DNA from: Cliona cf. orientalis
Taxonomy: Eukaryota; Porifera; Demospongiae; Clionaida; Clionaidae
Assembly: GCA_963930775.1 (NCBI GenBank)
Contig: OZ005694.1
Coordinates: 5,387,054 to 5,451,053, forward strand
Reading direction: 5' to 3'
DNA: 64,000 nucleotides
Made by a program: the position numbers and the translations under genes. Under the pieces are notes generated by a model. That model was not told the origin of the DNA. It ran no database searches and saw nothing but the letters and a program-made list of their open reading frames with translations. Positions 1 through 12,315 of this stretch are shown in pieces (position 1 is the first letter of the stretch; each line of letters opens with the position of its first letter).

Positions 1-686
1 GGCTAAAACTGCAAACATCACCTTCAAACATGACATCCTTGATTGCATCTACAGCTATACTAACTAGTGTTATCTTCTCTCTACTGTGCGCTTGATTTGC
101 AGTTGAATGCTAAGCTTCTTAGTGCTGGCTTGGCTCCAAGTTATGTGTGCAGAGACTGGTACAGCCTGGTAGCAAATCATGCTTAAAAGGGGGGCTTTCA
201 TGATCAAGCAATAGCCTAGCAACCATTCAGCTCCTTTACTATCATTAGTTGAAATGGTTTCAGTCCAGTGCACAATACAGCAACGGTCCGGTCATATAAA
301 GTATTGGTCCACGACAGCTGCTGCAGTATTAACGATGTCATGTATTATGACTGTGAAGCCAGCCTAGCCTAATGCATATTAATTTGGATTTCCTCTTTAA
401 ATATAATATGCATGGGAGGTATTATACTAACGTAACAGTTTTCAGTTGTTATTAGACTGAGATTGAGCTGCCAGAGAGTTATTCACTATAGTTAATGAAT
501 GCATTCCTAACTCTCTAGATCAGTCAGCTCTTTATGTGTCAATTGCTCACATGTAATGTTATGATGTTGCAACTGTTTAATAATAACCTCAGCACAGAAT
601 ACACACAATATTATAGCAATACAAACCAGGAAGTGATTACATAATAATGTATAAGTAAACCTGGTGCGCCAACAGAAATCTCCTAC

Positions 687-1983
687 ATCTGTGCCCAACG
701 TCATGATAGCACCATTCTGTTCTACCATCTGAGGAATCTAACCGTGATTAAAATCAATGTTAGTTACATAACGTAATAATATTTAATGATCGAGTATGTG
801 CAGGTACCTTAAACCTATAAAGTTCATCAGCTAAATGGTTGACTTCAGTTTGTAACCTTGCATTATCCTCTATAATAACAAAACACCATGAGTAAAAATT
901 AAAACTAACTAGCTACATGCATAGATGTTACACTCTAAGATTAATAATGATTATCAAACTCACTGAAGATCGTTTCATATTGTTCTCTTGTATCTTCAAG
1001 CTCTTCTATAAGGTGATCAGTTTGACTAACTCCACACAAATTGAATGATGACTCCTTTTCTATTTTACGTAACATAATTATTATCATGACAGTTCAGGAT
1101 TATCCTAATGATAATTTTTTATGGACGACTATATCCATCCAGATTATTGGGCTAAGAATTCATGATTATTATTAGGCTAAGCCTGCATGGTACGTAACAC
1201 TATGAATGAATATAGAGGCCTCTTTGTTGTTATAGTGCATGTACTACAGCAAAACCGACCCAAAATTCTGTGCAGCCAAGCTGTATGCTATAATAATAGA
1301 GCACCACAGATCTTTAATCATAATTATCCTCTTCCATTACTACTGGATCATTGTTAACCTTAGATAGTACTTTATAAAGAGATTGTGTGTATGACAAGGG
1401 ACTTTTGACATTCAGTCCATGCATGATGTTTTCCTTAATAACGTACATATAATAATATTATAGGATATCTTACCTCTGCTTTGTATGCACGACAGTACTG
1501 CCATTCAGGGTAGGAACCGTGTGCTTCTGCTGGACCAGATGTCAGTGCATATGATGACAAATCATTCACTGAATTTGACACTCTCAGTCCATGGCCAGTA
1601 TTCAACCGTTTCCGTGCTTTTGATGGCTTTAACAACTTCCTTTTCACATCCTCCTTTAGCATATTATGCTCAGCACCCTCGTATGTGTTAGTGCCTCGAT
1701 CAGTGCTTGACTCTGCTAAAGTATGTTGATAAATAAAGTGATCACCTTTCCTCTTTTTGCTGTCCCCAACCTCCAAGTTTACTGGCTTTGTTCCATTACT
1801 GGCACGACCTTGATGGTTGCGTGAATCTATCTGTTTTCCTTGTTCTGATTGCCAGCCATTAACACTGTTTGGTGCTGGCTCCTCTGCTCCAGCTGATCCT
1901 AGGCCTGCTTCACTGCTTAGTTTTCCACTGCCAGCTATTTTGTGAAGTTTTCTGTTGTGCTGTCCTTCACTATGTCTGCTCAT
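687..1983 (-). CDS. Unrecognised coiled-coil protein, 5' exons (gene continues left of window)
   Basis: Four exons join in phase: 1983-1474 (ATG start, 170 codons), 1054-964, 869-808 and probably 728-687. Acceptors and donors are visible at each join (for example GAG|GTAAGA after exon 1 and AAG|GTACCTG after exon 3). The first exon encodes a basic, Ser/Gly/Lys-rich, probably disordered region with no signal peptide. Exons 2 and 3 read as amphipathic helix rich in Leu, Glu and Gln (segments such as HLIEELEDTREQYE and RLQTEVNHLADELYRF), typical of a coiled coil. I do not recognise the family. The last exon is the least certain, and further exons should lie left of position 1. The ~1.06 kb between this start and the next exon on the other strand holds mainly repeats. 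Confidence 0.5.
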
Positions 1984-2139
1984 CTTTCATAGCTATGATT
2001 ACAACTGGGGTACTAATAACTTATAGCATGCATGGTGGTAGTAGCAGTAGTATGATACTATATACAAAATCTTAAAATAGAGGCATACCATTAGCTTTAT
2101 ACTGCTTATGGTACTTACTATAAATAAAAGTATACATTG

Positions 2140-2620
2140 TTAACACTACTGGATATAGTTTATTGGAAAATTATAATAATAGTGTTGAAAAAGTGTTAAC
2201 ATTGATGACATTGTATCTGAAAATTGTATTAAACACGGATGTTTTCCAACATGCTATCCTGACTTCATGTTGGAAAATTTGGAGAGTATGAGAATCATAT
2301 AGGAAATAATTGATGTTCATGTAGGAATATTTTGAGAGTGTGAGAATCGTATAGGAAATTAGATTCAGCTACATCTGATTTGTATCAGAAATGTTATCAG
2401 TGTTGGAATTCGAAAGAGTGCGTGTTTTACCACAGTGTTGGAAAAGCAACCAAAATTTTTGGGTGTTGGAAAAATATCATTCCCAGTTCATGTAGGAATT
2501 TTCTAGAGTGTGAGAATCATATAGGAAATAGTTATTAAGTGTTGGAAACAATAATAATGTGTGAATTGTATTGCAAAATGGACCATACATGTAGTGTTGA
2601 AAAGTAGTGCATGTGCAAGG
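2140..2620. repeat. Degenerate tandem repeat, units containing TGTTGGAAAA and GAGAGTGTGAGAATC
   Basis: The stretch reuses short phrases: GAGAGTRTGAGAATCRTATAGG recurs near 2281, 2333 and 2503, and variants of GTGTTGGAAA recur throughout. No convincing coding sequence is visible. It resembles the TGTGTGAA-rich tract at 6330-6730 in style, though not clearly in sequence. Confidence 0.5.
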
Positions 2621-2701
2621 CATGTGATCCAAGCTGAGTCAGCAATATTCAAAATCTATTGTATCAAACACGCCGGCCTCTAGCTCTCTATAATGCACCA
2701 A

Positions 2702-3038
2702 TCAATGTCAAGCCCCACTACCCCCCATAGGGGCGAGGGTGGGGGTAGGGTGGGGATTTGACACCCGAGAAGTTCAAAGTCTCCGCCCCCTGGGCCAAAA
2801 TTACAGGAAAATCCCCCTATTTATCAAGTTCTATAGGAGCTGTGTATTGACTTTGCCTTGCGCAATAATAAATGGTGTATTAATGCACATGTGCAATAAT
2901 TACACACTAAGCATGATCAAATGCCCCTCCCATCCCCTACTGGGTCAAATTTCCCACCCTTTAGGCCGAAATTTGCGTCAATGGACTTTGAAATGCCCGA
3001 CCCTCGCCCCTATGGGGGGTAGTGGGGCTTGACATTGA
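2702..3038. mobile_element. MITE-like element with ~39-bp terminal inverted repeats
   Basis: The left end starts TCAATGTCAAGCCCCACTAC and the right end is its exact reverse complement for about 39 bp, enclosing 337 bp with no transposase. It lies immediately 5' of the exon beginning at 3042, whose acceptor ATAG overlaps the outer edge of the right terminal repeat, so the element may supply part of that intron. No clear target-site duplication is seen. Confidence 0.75.
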
Positions 3039-3041
3039 TAG

Positions 3042-6000
3042 GCGCATAAGGAAGGCCCTGAGTAGTGGAGATCTACACATTGAAAATGAGTACCTGAGGA
3101 AAGGAGGATCGATTCGGGTTTGTCTGCAAGAGAGAGTTCAGGCAGGAGGTAAGCTACAAATCACGCCGGTATGCATGCAGCACTGATGCAGCGGTGCCGG
3201 GATGATGCTTTATAAATGTTTGTCGAGGATAGCTAGCTATAGTAGTCTAGCGAGCTAAACTCTCTCTCGCTCGCCACACTAAGAAGCGAGCGAGAGTTTA
3301 GGCCACTCCAAATAAATTTCCTGTTTCCCGTCCACCGCCCGCATCCTTTTCTGGCACGTCACGAAATTTTCCATTTATATTAGTACTCTCGCATGTATGC
3401 AATATCCGCATTTACTTTTGTACACGTAGTATACTTGCCTCAAGTGAGTGATAATTAATTAGTTTAAGTGTTTCCTGTAGGCCTTGCTACTATGTAAATA
3501 ATGGGATTTACCGCCCGCCCGCATACTACATCAGTTATTTCCAGGACGGGAAACAGGAAATTTATTTGGAGTGGCCTTAAGCCAAAATATACCCAAGCAC
3601 CAACCGAGAATACTATTCCGGTGAAGACGCCTCCATAAGTACTATAAGAGAGTTTTATTGGTGATCACTTTCTTTGTTCGGCTTGGTGGTCCCAGTAAGA
3701 ACGTCGATGGCCATAGAGACTGCTGGGCTTTGGATCATTTTAATACGCATACAGTTCGTGTTTAATAGCTGAACTGCAATTGTCAAAGGTGTTGATCATT
3801 TATTAAATATATGCTACTGACTCACAGGTGGTACATATAATTTAAAGTTTGTCTCAAAATAGATATCAGTACAGAACCAAGAAGATGGTGATGGAAGGAG
3901 TTTTGTAGAAGCTGGTTCGAGTAAATCCTGACACGTTAAGATCTTGGCTGCAGGAGATGGCGAGCGACGCCGGTCCTTTGAGTTCAGAAGCATTCGACCC
4001 ATCACCAGAGGTGGAGGAATCAACCCTTTCCAACTCCACTAACTTGAAGTTAGTTTGTGTATGTGTGCGCGTGTAAATGGACACGTGTGTATGTAGATGT
4101 GAATCATGTCCTTCGGGACAACCCTTGTGTGTGTCTGTACGAGTTTGCATTAATTATGAATGAGTTTGTGTAGCTTAGTTTGCACATAATATTATAGGGT
4201 AGTACTACAACTAAAATTAATGTTAAGTTTAGTAGTGATTCCGGATGCCCGATTTTTCGGCTCGATATCACAAAGTGGCGGCAATAGCAATTCATACGGT
4301 TAAGGTGTCGATAGCTTCCTCTTGATGAGGCCTATTCAGCGCTGGGTGTTCCCTGTTGAAAGAACAAAGCTTGTTCGAGTTACGCACTAAAATAGATGTT
4401 TACATACAAATTTCCATAGAGCTAAAAATCCAAAGCGTGTGGTAAACCGATTATAGCTTGATTCGAGGTTCAGAAGAAAGGCCGTTCACTCAGCTAACTC
4501 GTAGTTTGTGTTTCCTGTTCATAGCTAATTCCATTGCCAAGTTATGGCTGCTTTTATTGCCACAGGTCGATTGTCCGGAAACGCTAATTTTAAGTGGGTG
4601 AGTGTACACATGTACTTGCAATTATTGATAGTATATTTATAAAATTTCTATAGTGACACTGTGCACAAGGGAGTAGTCCTGGGATCTACAACATTAATTT
4701 TATCAAGTCCCTGATGAAAATTAATGGTAAGTCGTACACTTTTAATATTATATGACATCACTAATAATAAATAATAATTATGTATTCTAACCAATTTGCA
4801 GGTATGTATACAGAGTTGTATATATTGAAGGGGAAGACTGGCCGTGAAGACCAGGAGCCGGAGGGCCAATCCCACCCAGGTGGATCGCCTCATTTACAAC
4901 GAATAAGGTTAATAATTAACTTGATCGTGAATTGCTATAATAATATCTATAATATATGACATGTACATGTATATTAAATTTTTATCTATCACAATGCTCA
5001 ATATTCTTTATTTAATCCTTATCACTTCATTCATTATAATGTTATTATTCATGATTCTTTTCACTTCATCACTATTATAATAATATGATCTATGTATATC
5101 ATTATTTCCCTTGTGATCATTAATATTATATTATTTTTATTCATTCTATTTCCAATATTATTATGACACGTTTTTAACATATCTAAACCGTGATTTCCAA
5201 TCGAATTACAATATATTTTCCAACAATACCCCAGAATAGATATAAAACCAACAGGGTAATTTCAACAGTATTATCGTACTTTTTCAGTGGTATCGCAATG
5301 GTTTCCCAAGAAAAATGCGCGCATAATTTCTCACACTTCTCCACTACAATTCCTACTATTATAGAATTGCCCCTGATTTGTGGAAAATTCATATACTTTC
5401 AAAACACATTTCCTACAGCATTTTCCAGTAGTGTAAGGTCGTGCATACAAAGCCAAATTGAAAATGCTTGTATACATGTCAATGATAGTGGTATCTGAAC
5501 TGAAGGTATTGTACATTATCAAACTACTCATGTATGTATGCAATTAATAATGAACCCTTGACCATCTCCCCAGTAGCTGCACAGTGTAATGGTGCATGTG
5601 GTAAAAGGTCGTCAATAGAATGCGTACACATCGATCGATACTGGCCCCAGAAATCATGGAGATGGCGTCTAAGATTGACTCTCAACCTTGATAGCGACAA
5701 GTTTCGATGCTTCAATCACAAAGACGAACTCGACAACACAGTATTCCTTCCGAAGTTCAGGTTGGTCACGCTGCTGCAGTCGCGCGCGGGCCAGCCCCTT
5801 GTGGCAGTGATGCGTGCTATATATAGCGCAAGGCTAGCTTTATTTATCCATAGCATTACGTAAGCCAAGAAAACACGTGAAGTTCAACCAACAGTACTTT
5901 TCAGAGAAAGTAGCGCTCAGGTTGTAATCTATTCGCTGGATACACGCGTAAGATACTCTACATATTTACTGATTTTCAAGTCTCAGAAAGGCTCCAGCGA

Positions 6001-7928
6001 GGCCCTGAATTTTCTCATAATTACCTCATAGATTACCTAAGAGATTACACCATAGGTTTCATCATAATTACACTATAATTACCTCATAACCACAGAAAAG
6101 TAAATTGCTACTGGGGAGATAATATTAGTGCAGTGTCTTTATATGCAAGACATGCATTGGATACATATAACTCGAAGAGTGTAATAATGTACACTACTAT
6201 AGTAAAGACACACCCAATAGCATGGTATAATGACATTCCAACTGCAGGTACTTGTTCTATAATATTATTTTAGTACAGAGACACTACTGGGAATCATTTA
6301 TGTTAAATCTATGTGGAATATGTTTGAAAAGCATGTGAACTAGTATGTGAAAACTGTTTGATATGATTCACTCTGTCATTCAGTAGATGTTTGAATTGGA
6401 TTGAAAATTATGTGAAATTCTGGTATCATTTTATGTATGTTTGAAAATGTGTGAATATTATTTTGCATATTGTGTTGAAAATTGTGTGAAATTTTGATAT
6501 CATTTTATGTATGCTTGAATATTATTTTGCATATTGTGTAAAAATAAGTGAATTCTTTCCAATGTTTTTAAGAATGTATGAAATTGTTTGAATACTATCA
6601 TTTGAAAAGTATTTGAAATGAATAAGATTTCATATAGTATGGAAATATATGCGGATTTATGTGAATATTTCCGTTATAAAAGTATGTGAAACGATATTTG
6701 TAGTATGTGAATGTAGCTGTGTTATATATAGAATATAGTAATATTAAAATAGGAAAGTGTGATTTGCACAGTTTCATATAATATTATTAAAATTATTGCA
6801 CGGTCAATTGCAGTGCAAGCCACACCCTTCAATCTCAAGGGAACTGGGTGTGCATGGCTGGTCGTACGCGAGTTTCGTGCATATGCATGCGTGATGTAAT
6901 ATCATGTGACCAGTTAGATTCAAAATTTTGCGGGATGACATCGACTGATTGTTCAGTTCTTGTGCAGATAGGCTCGAGAGCAAACAGAAGTTTCAAATTA
7001 TGGAAGATATCCTGAAAGAGCTGGGGACATGGGCAGCAGAAAATCTAGACGCCGTACCGCAAAAGTTCCGGGAGGCTTTACAGCAGCGGAGGCCATTGCA
7101 CGCGCCGGAAGATTCATCTATGAGTCAGACGCTATCTCGAGCTGGGCCGAGTCAAGCTTACAGTGGTAAGTCAGGAAAAAGTCTGATGGATATCGTAGGT
7201 AGCTACCTATTTAAATTGTACTGACCTGTGAATTTGGTGGGTGAACTACTGAACGGTATTACATGTAGGCTAGAGTGACTCCCCAGTAATTCTAACCTAA
7301 GCTGCCCCAGATAATTGGCATTTTGCAGTTGTCATTACATCCCTGCAGCTGAGCAGCTGCCCCTGTGCATGTAAAAATGATGTACATGATACAAAAAGAA
7401 GCCTCAGACTCCCTAAATAAGTTGCCATTGGCCTTTGCCTATAGACGACTTAAGGCGTGAACGTTTATCTCATTAAAAGGTGTGAATCGCACTATATCAC
7501 ACGTATGCATACGCCCACTGGTGGTCAAAATACACTATGGATATGGGGAAAATGCTCTAAAACACTTATAAAATAGCAAGGACTCTTGCCATTCATCTAT
7601 CGCCACAATTATGGATACTTTAGTGGCCGATCTTACTGCACTCAGGCTCTAGGGTGCTGCTCGATTTTTATCGTGTCGTAGCAACTGAGAGTATTTCTAT
7701 TCCCATATACGACTAATACATTTGAGGCAGCAGCAAAGGTGCGAGTCGCGCCTGGTCACACCTCCTGGTGGTCATCTAATCGGCTAAACGTTCACGCCTT
7801 AAGTCGTCTATAAAGCCCGAGTCCCTTACTTTCGCTGAGCATCCCTCCTTCTTTTTGTGATTTGATGTGCAGCGAAGGTCAATGATCTCTTGAACCTTGA
7901 TTCTCAAGGCCTGTCAAACAGCACCTAG
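3042..7928 (+). CDS. Unrecognised protein, last three exons (5' end not found)
   Basis: Three exons join in frame: 3042-3148 (donor G|GTAAGC), 6968-7165 (acceptor TGTGCAG, donor G|GTAAGTC) and 7873-7928 ending in TAG. They encode about 120 residues. The first part is charged and helical (LHIENEYLRKGG, QERVQAG), the middle continues through KFQIMEDILKELGTWAAENL and a Pro/Ser-rich stretch, and the end is KVNDLLNLDSQGLSNST. All three junctions keep phase, which supports a real gene, but I cannot name the family. The upstream start was not found and probably lies left of 2.7 kb. An alternative terminal exon may exist at 9449-9547. The 3.8-kb first intron contains at least two repeat elements and the second contains one. 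Confidence 0.45.
3297..3580. mobile_element. MITE-like element with ~36-bp inverted ends
   Basis: TTTAGGCCACTCCAAATAAA at the left matches the reverse complement of the right end, which finishes ...GGAGTGGCCTTAA. The homology runs about 36 bp inward. The internal ~210 bp is non-coding. TTTA/TTAA at the edges could be a TTAA-type target site, but this is not secure. Confidence 0.7.
3581..5546. other. Intronic/intergenic DNA, nothing firmly coding
   Basis: No supported gene. A short open stretch flanked by plausible splice sites occurs at 4801-4908 (+, acceptor TTTGCAG, donor AAG|GTTAAT), but it has no partner exon in phase that I trust. A GT-rich simple repeat lies at about 4055-4140. AT-rich simple sequence fills 4920-5170. 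Confidence 0.4.
5563..6120 (+). repeat. Non-autonomous repeat, copy 1 of an inverted pair
   Basis: A ~558-bp unit bounded by ATCTCCCCAGTAGC and its reverse complement GCTACTGGGGAGAT. A closely similar copy lies in opposite orientation at 24895-25441. Homology extends about 16 bp beyond the left terminal repeat (to ~5547), so the true insertion unit may be larger. The open frames in it (for example 5534-5863) are conserved only as part of the repeat and show no recognisable protein. It contains a GTAAAAGGTCGTCA motif near 5601. Confidence 0.65.
6330..6730. repeat. Degenerate low-complexity tract of TGTGTGAA / GTTTGAAAAT phrases
   Basis: Phrases such as TTGAAAATTGTGTGAAATT, GATATCATTTTATGTATG and GAATATTATTTTGCATATTG recur two or more times. 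A tract with the complementary composition (TTCACACAA, TTCATACATTTTTATACAC) occurs at 9660-9990. No gene is visible. Confidence 0.5.
7440..7812. mobile_element. MITE-like element, TIR TATAGACGACTTAAGGCGTG
   Basis: The left end TATAGACGACTTAAGGCGTG is mirrored exactly at the right end (...CACGCCTTAAGTCGTCTATA), for about 27 bp in all. It is 373 bp with no coding sequence. TA at both ends is compatible with a Tc1/mariner-type target site. It lies in the last intron (7166-7872) of the unrecognised plus-strand gene. Confidence 0.8.
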
Positions 7929-7929
7929 C

Positions 7930-8894
7930 CAGGGTTTCATCCAGAAAAAAATTTGGGGGGAGAAGTGGGTGTGGTAATTTCACGCATCGTGTCCCCCTCC
8001 TCTCCCATTAATCATTACCCCGCGCGCATGCGCAAGGGGTGATGTGATCGGTTTTGTCTGTCGTCTGTCGTCTGTCTGTCTGTCTGTCTGTCGTTAGCAC
8101 AAAAATCGCCAGATCTGGAGATCTAGGCATCTGAGCGACTCATAAATGCAACGTATCCGTAAATATCGCTGAAAAACTGGCTTCAGTATGCTTCGAATCG
8201 TTTGGTAAGGCCCACGAGCGTTGCAAATACTGCGTTTTGTTGGCCACGCCTATATGTACACTACCCACCATGTGCTCTCTGCTCATGCGCACAACCCGAC
8301 ACAATGTGTCGGTAAAGGTCGTCAACAGGCTGCAAGCTCTCTGACCACAGATATATGCTCTGATATCAACGCTGCAGCGCGCGGGGTATGTGCTCTATAG
8401 AGCTCTAGTTAAGATATGTTTTTGGATGTCACTGAGTTATTACATGATTTCATCTAGTGTTCTTAAATAATTATTACTGATCACTTGCACCGCAGTGCAA
8501 AAAATAACATGCTCCCCTCCCCCACTACTTCTCTCTCTATCCTTTCCCTTTTTTCTTCTTCTCTCTTCCTTTTTGGGGGGGGGGGGGGGGGGGGGGGTGA
8601 AACCCTGCCTGCTAGCTATAGCTAATTCAGAATCATATAGGCTAGAATTACTGGGGAATCATTTTGAGGGGGAGTCATCTCATGACAACGGACAGGGTGT
8701 GCACCGAGATGGCCATGGATGTATCTGGACTGAGCCTGAATGTATAAATGATCACACACCTAGCTACTTGCAGTGGTTCCCCAATTCTAGAAATGTCGTA
8801 GCCATAATATTATTGGAGATTATCACTGAATTTACCAAAGGAGTACCAGGGTTTCATACAGGATTTTTGTTAGGGGGGGGAACTATGTGTCGGT

Positions 8895-8925
<31 letters not shown>

Positions 8926-9240
8926 AGTTTTGAAATTGCATCTTAGGCCTACTAATCAAAAATTAGTGCTGACAGATTGTGGTTGACAAATACATACCCA
9001 CTAAGTAAGTGTGAAATTAGTACATATAGGTTAACTAGTGCACAGACTCGATATTGGACATTAAATTTTTCAAACAGTCAAGCCGACGAATCACTCTTTA
9101 ACCTTAATTTAAATCTTGGTATATTATACTAAAATTTCTCAATATTTTAGGGGGGGGGGAAACTGGTCACTAGGGGGGGGAAATCCCAGGGCACCCCCCC
9201 TCTAAATGAAACACTGAGTACTGCTGAGCAATGACAACAT
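7930..9240. repeat. Nested repeats with long poly-G and poly-C runs
   Basis: The tract contains a (CTGT)n microsatellite at about 8056-8094, poly-G at about 8574-8597, poly-C at about 8896-8925 and several copies of a phrase like CAGGGTTTCATCCAG next to G-runs (near 7932, 8849 and, inverted, 8600 and 9205). A similar polypyrimidine/poly-G arrangement occurs inverted at 55770-55920. About 8030-8330 resembles, in inverted orientation, 19800-20010 (shared CGCATGCGC and 'acaaaaatcgc' segments). No gene is supported. Confidence 0.45.
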
Positions 9241-9448
9241 AATTAATATTGCTACTCCCAGAAGTAGTAGCCAGGGTGGAATAAGTTCAGCCATGTCTTT
9301 TATTGTCGGATTCAGTACAGAGGGAGGCTAGATAGACACATGCCAATTTTTTGAACCCATGGCCAAAGCATGAAGGATGATTATCTATAATAATATTATT
9401 ATGTGTAAGTGAACTGTTTATCGTTGTTATTATCTTCATCTTTATTAG

Positions 9449-9547
9449 AACGACGATAAATTCATCTGGAAGACTGAAAGGGTGAAAACTAGTAGACCTG
9501 TTGGACGTTCACCGAGACCATCTCGTCCTCCAGACCGATTGTGCTAA
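9449..9547 (+). other. Possible terminal exon or retroelement remnant
   Basis: After a TTTATTAG acceptor, 33 codons stay open to TAA. The peptide ends in a basic Arg/Pro-rich stretch (SPRPSRPPDRLC). It could be an alternative last exon of the plus-strand gene ending at 7928, but the phase does not fit directly. The Pro-Pro-Asp-Arg ending also recalls the C terminus of the Gypsy polyprotein in this window, so a degraded retroelement tail is equally possible. Confidence 0.2.
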
Positions 9548-9659
9548 TGTAACTGTAATAAATACTAAAATTATACTTTCTTACTAATACTTATACATGT
9601 ACTTGTACTTTCACGCTGCTAGTTTAGTTTATAGCCATACTCTTCACAAAACTTATTTT

Positions 9660-9990
9660 GACCTCTGATTCATACATAATATTTCATACACATTCACGTT
9701 CTTTTTAGCCCCTAATTCATACATTTTTATACATCTTCACATTCCTTTTGACCGCTGATTCATACACTTTCATATTCCTGATTCATACATTTTTATACAC
9801 TTTCACATCCCTGATTCATACATTTTTATACACTTCATCTATATTACTTCACATAATTTCAAATCATTTGCACACACATTTCAATGACTTTTCAAATAAA
9901 TTTCAATGGAATTTCACACAACATTGTTCACACAGTTTTCGCTGACGTTTCAAATACATTTGATAATGAGATTGATTCAAGCATTTTTAA
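9660..9990. repeat. Degenerate tandem repeat with TTCATACATTTTTATACAC units
   Basis: Units of roughly 35 bp built on GATTCATACATTTTTATACACTTTCACA-like text recur several times between 9665 and 9850 and then grade into TTTCAAAT/TTTCACAC phrases. No gene. In composition it is the reverse complement of the tract at 6330-6730. Confidence 0.5.
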
Positions 9991-10232
9991 AATAATTTTC
10001 ACATAGATTTGTCTAGTAGTGAGAGTAGGAGAGTAGTCTTAAAGAACATGCATATTATGCATGTGGCCCCGTAAATCCTTAAAATATCTAATTTAATGGC
10101 GTCCAGTCAAGATTTTATGATTAACAAACTAAAAAGTGTTATCACTATATAATGATTTTAATTATGAAGTTGCAACTCAGTCTGTTACATTTAGCCTACA
10201 TCACACACAAAACTCTTGCAAGATAGATCTTC

Positions 10233-12315
10233 TCAATCTCGTTTGCTCTTCTTGAGTCTCCTTGCTGCACAGTAGCCATCAGGGGATAATGGCTTCTTGG
10301 AAGGTGGAGGTAAAGTTGTAGCAGTAGTTACAGTACTTGTTGTCATTGAGTCAGTTGGATCTATAACTGCATTAATAATAATTGGGGTATATACTATCAT
10401 CATAGCTAGCTATTTAATATATCTATATAGCTCCATGGCAACCATGGACACCATGAACTTACCGCCCATGGAGCAGAGATTTTCTACACAACCAGGTACC
10501 TCTGCAGGACATTCTGAGCAAGGTGTTCCAGTTCTGTATGGGCGTTCACCAATCGGAATATTGCCACTGTATTATAAGAGATTTGTACTAGCATTACAAA
10601 ACGATTTTGAAGGTAGCTATACAGCTGTGTATTATAAATCACAATAATAATATTAATTAACTGTCAATGATCAAAGATACCCTGGTATGCTTGTTACACC
10701 TAATTTAGAGGTCATGTTGCCGTAATGTTTTTCAACACACTGTGACATTAAATAGCTACCTGCTAATGCAATAACTATCTGAATGCATGTTGCTAGCTAT
10801 ATGCATGTCATGGCATAATGTTAAACATCACAGTGAATGCGTGGTTACCAAGATAGCTACATGCAGGTCTCGCATGCAGTCAAATCAATTATAGTAATAC
10901 AATAATAATAATAATAATGTGCAGTATAGGGATATTGTTGCTATAATAATAATATATAGAATGATGCTTACGAAGGTCCGTAGTTGCAGACTAGAAATAT
11001 GGAGTTAGGAACAGGAAATCCCGGTAGCATCGGGCAAACAGACGCACCACATCCAAGAGCTGAAGAGGTAGCCCACACAAGCTGCAGTTCACATTGTGAA
11101 CGAAGTAATTATAAAAAAAATGAATTCAATCGTACATAGAAAAGAAATCATATAATCATGACAATGCATAATGGTTGCATAATATTGCACACAAGTCCCA
11201 ACACTCAGGACATGATATGAGCGGGGATCAAACCGATGCTAATTGTCATGTCAGTTGAAATAATAGAAATAATATATTATAGGATTATAGGAGCATGCAA
11301 GGTGGTGCATGTGGGGGAGATAGGTATATTAAGTGGTACCCGTAATATTAAAGCTGAAAAGTAATCACTGACGGCAAGGGCTTATAGACCCCAAAGGGGG
11401 AGAGGGCATGTAACTGGCACCTGGCAAACTTCAAATCCATGGGCTAAAAATAGTAAATCCATGTTATCAGTCCATAGCACTAATGCAGTCCAGACAGCAG
11501 CTGTTACTATAATTAGTTACAAACCACTGTCTGATTTGAACTTTGCTAGGTACACTATCATGTATGGCAGTTACATGCCCTCTCCCCCTTTGGGGTCTAT
11601 AAGCCCTTGCTGACGGTTACAGCATACAACATCTAACCTGTGTATATTGTCCACATGCATCACCTGAGCTGCAAGTATTCGAATCATAGTCATACAAGGT
11701 GTTTTGTCTTTGCCATGCTAGCTCAATCACTGTTGTGTAGTTGGTATTGTCCAAGTCACTTGATCCAACAGCAGTAAAGCTCTCACCAACTGTAGCAAAT
11801 GTGCTCTGCTGCGATACTCTATCCACATTAAACTCAAACGTGCACATTGCAGAGTGACTTTGAGCTACTCCTGCCAACTCTGAATTCCATTCCTATAGTA
11901 TAATCAGTGATAACAAGATCGAATATCTATCATCAATAGTTATAATAATAATATACAAGATTCCATAATATTATGTGTACATCTTTTTGTCCTATATACT
12001 TCTGGGCAATGGCCTGACTTTATACTACTGTGGCCTCATTTTCAGAGTTTTAACCATTGTCCTCTGTAATTTGCTTTGTAATAAATTAGATCTGTAGTAT
12101 AAAATTATTAATTATTATTATTATTATTATTATTATCTCACCATTCTTTCCATATTTGAGGCTGGTGGATCTACGATTCCACGAAAGAAGTTGTGAGCAT
12201 TGAGCAATTCTTGTTGAGATTCCACTGAAAGACTCCCTGTACCAGTCTGACCCGCAGCTAGCCATAGGCTACAGAGAATCAAGCTGATACAAAAATAAAG
12301 TTTGGCTTGTCTCAT
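10233..12315 (-). CDS. Secreted CAP-superfamily (SCP/PR-1/CRISP-like) protein, 258 aa
   Basis: Five exons join in phase with consensus sites: 12315-12142, 11892-11638, 11081-10972, 10566-10463 and 10366-10233, totalling 777 nt. The product starts with a hydrophobic signal peptide (about residues 1-22), so it should enter the secretory pathway. CAP landmarks follow in order: HNFFRG, MEWNSELAGVAQ, a GESF segment, CGQYTQLVWATSSALGCG, and CNYGPSGNIPIGERPYRTG. A Cys-rich extension (CSECP, CVENLC) comes next, then a Thr-rich linker and a basic tail ending KKSKRD. In most CAP proteins the motif is GHYTQ; here His is Gln, so one residue of the usual metal-binding cavity is missing. CAP proteins are extracellular and include sterol/lipid binders and immune or venom proteins; which applies here cannot be told. 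Intron 2 contains a 235-bp MITE. Confidence 0.85.
11375..11609. mobile_element. MITE in CAP intron, 7-bp target duplication CTGACGG
   Basis: The ends CAAGGGCTTATAGACCCC and GGGGTCTATAAGCCCTTG are exact inverted repeats that extend to about 40 bp (the agggggagagggcatgtaact segment is mirrored too). Flanking CTGACGG at 11368-11374 and 11610-11616 is a direct duplication. No coding capacity. A 7- to 8-bp duplication suggests a hAT-like or similar superfamily, which is inference only. Confidence 0.85.

Noticed and set aside
2140..2620. Regularly spaced repeats considered as a CRISPR-like array
   Set aside because: Units are degenerate, spacing is irregular and the DNA is eukaryotic.
5534..5863. 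109-codon frame, repeated inverted at 25140-25445
   Set aside because: The frame is conserved only because the whole repeat is duplicated; it has no recognisable domain and differs in its start.
8495..8986. 163-codon frame with Gly and Pro runs
   Set aside because: It consists of poly-G and poly-C runs joined by repeat sequence; the homopolymers may also be inaccurately assembled.
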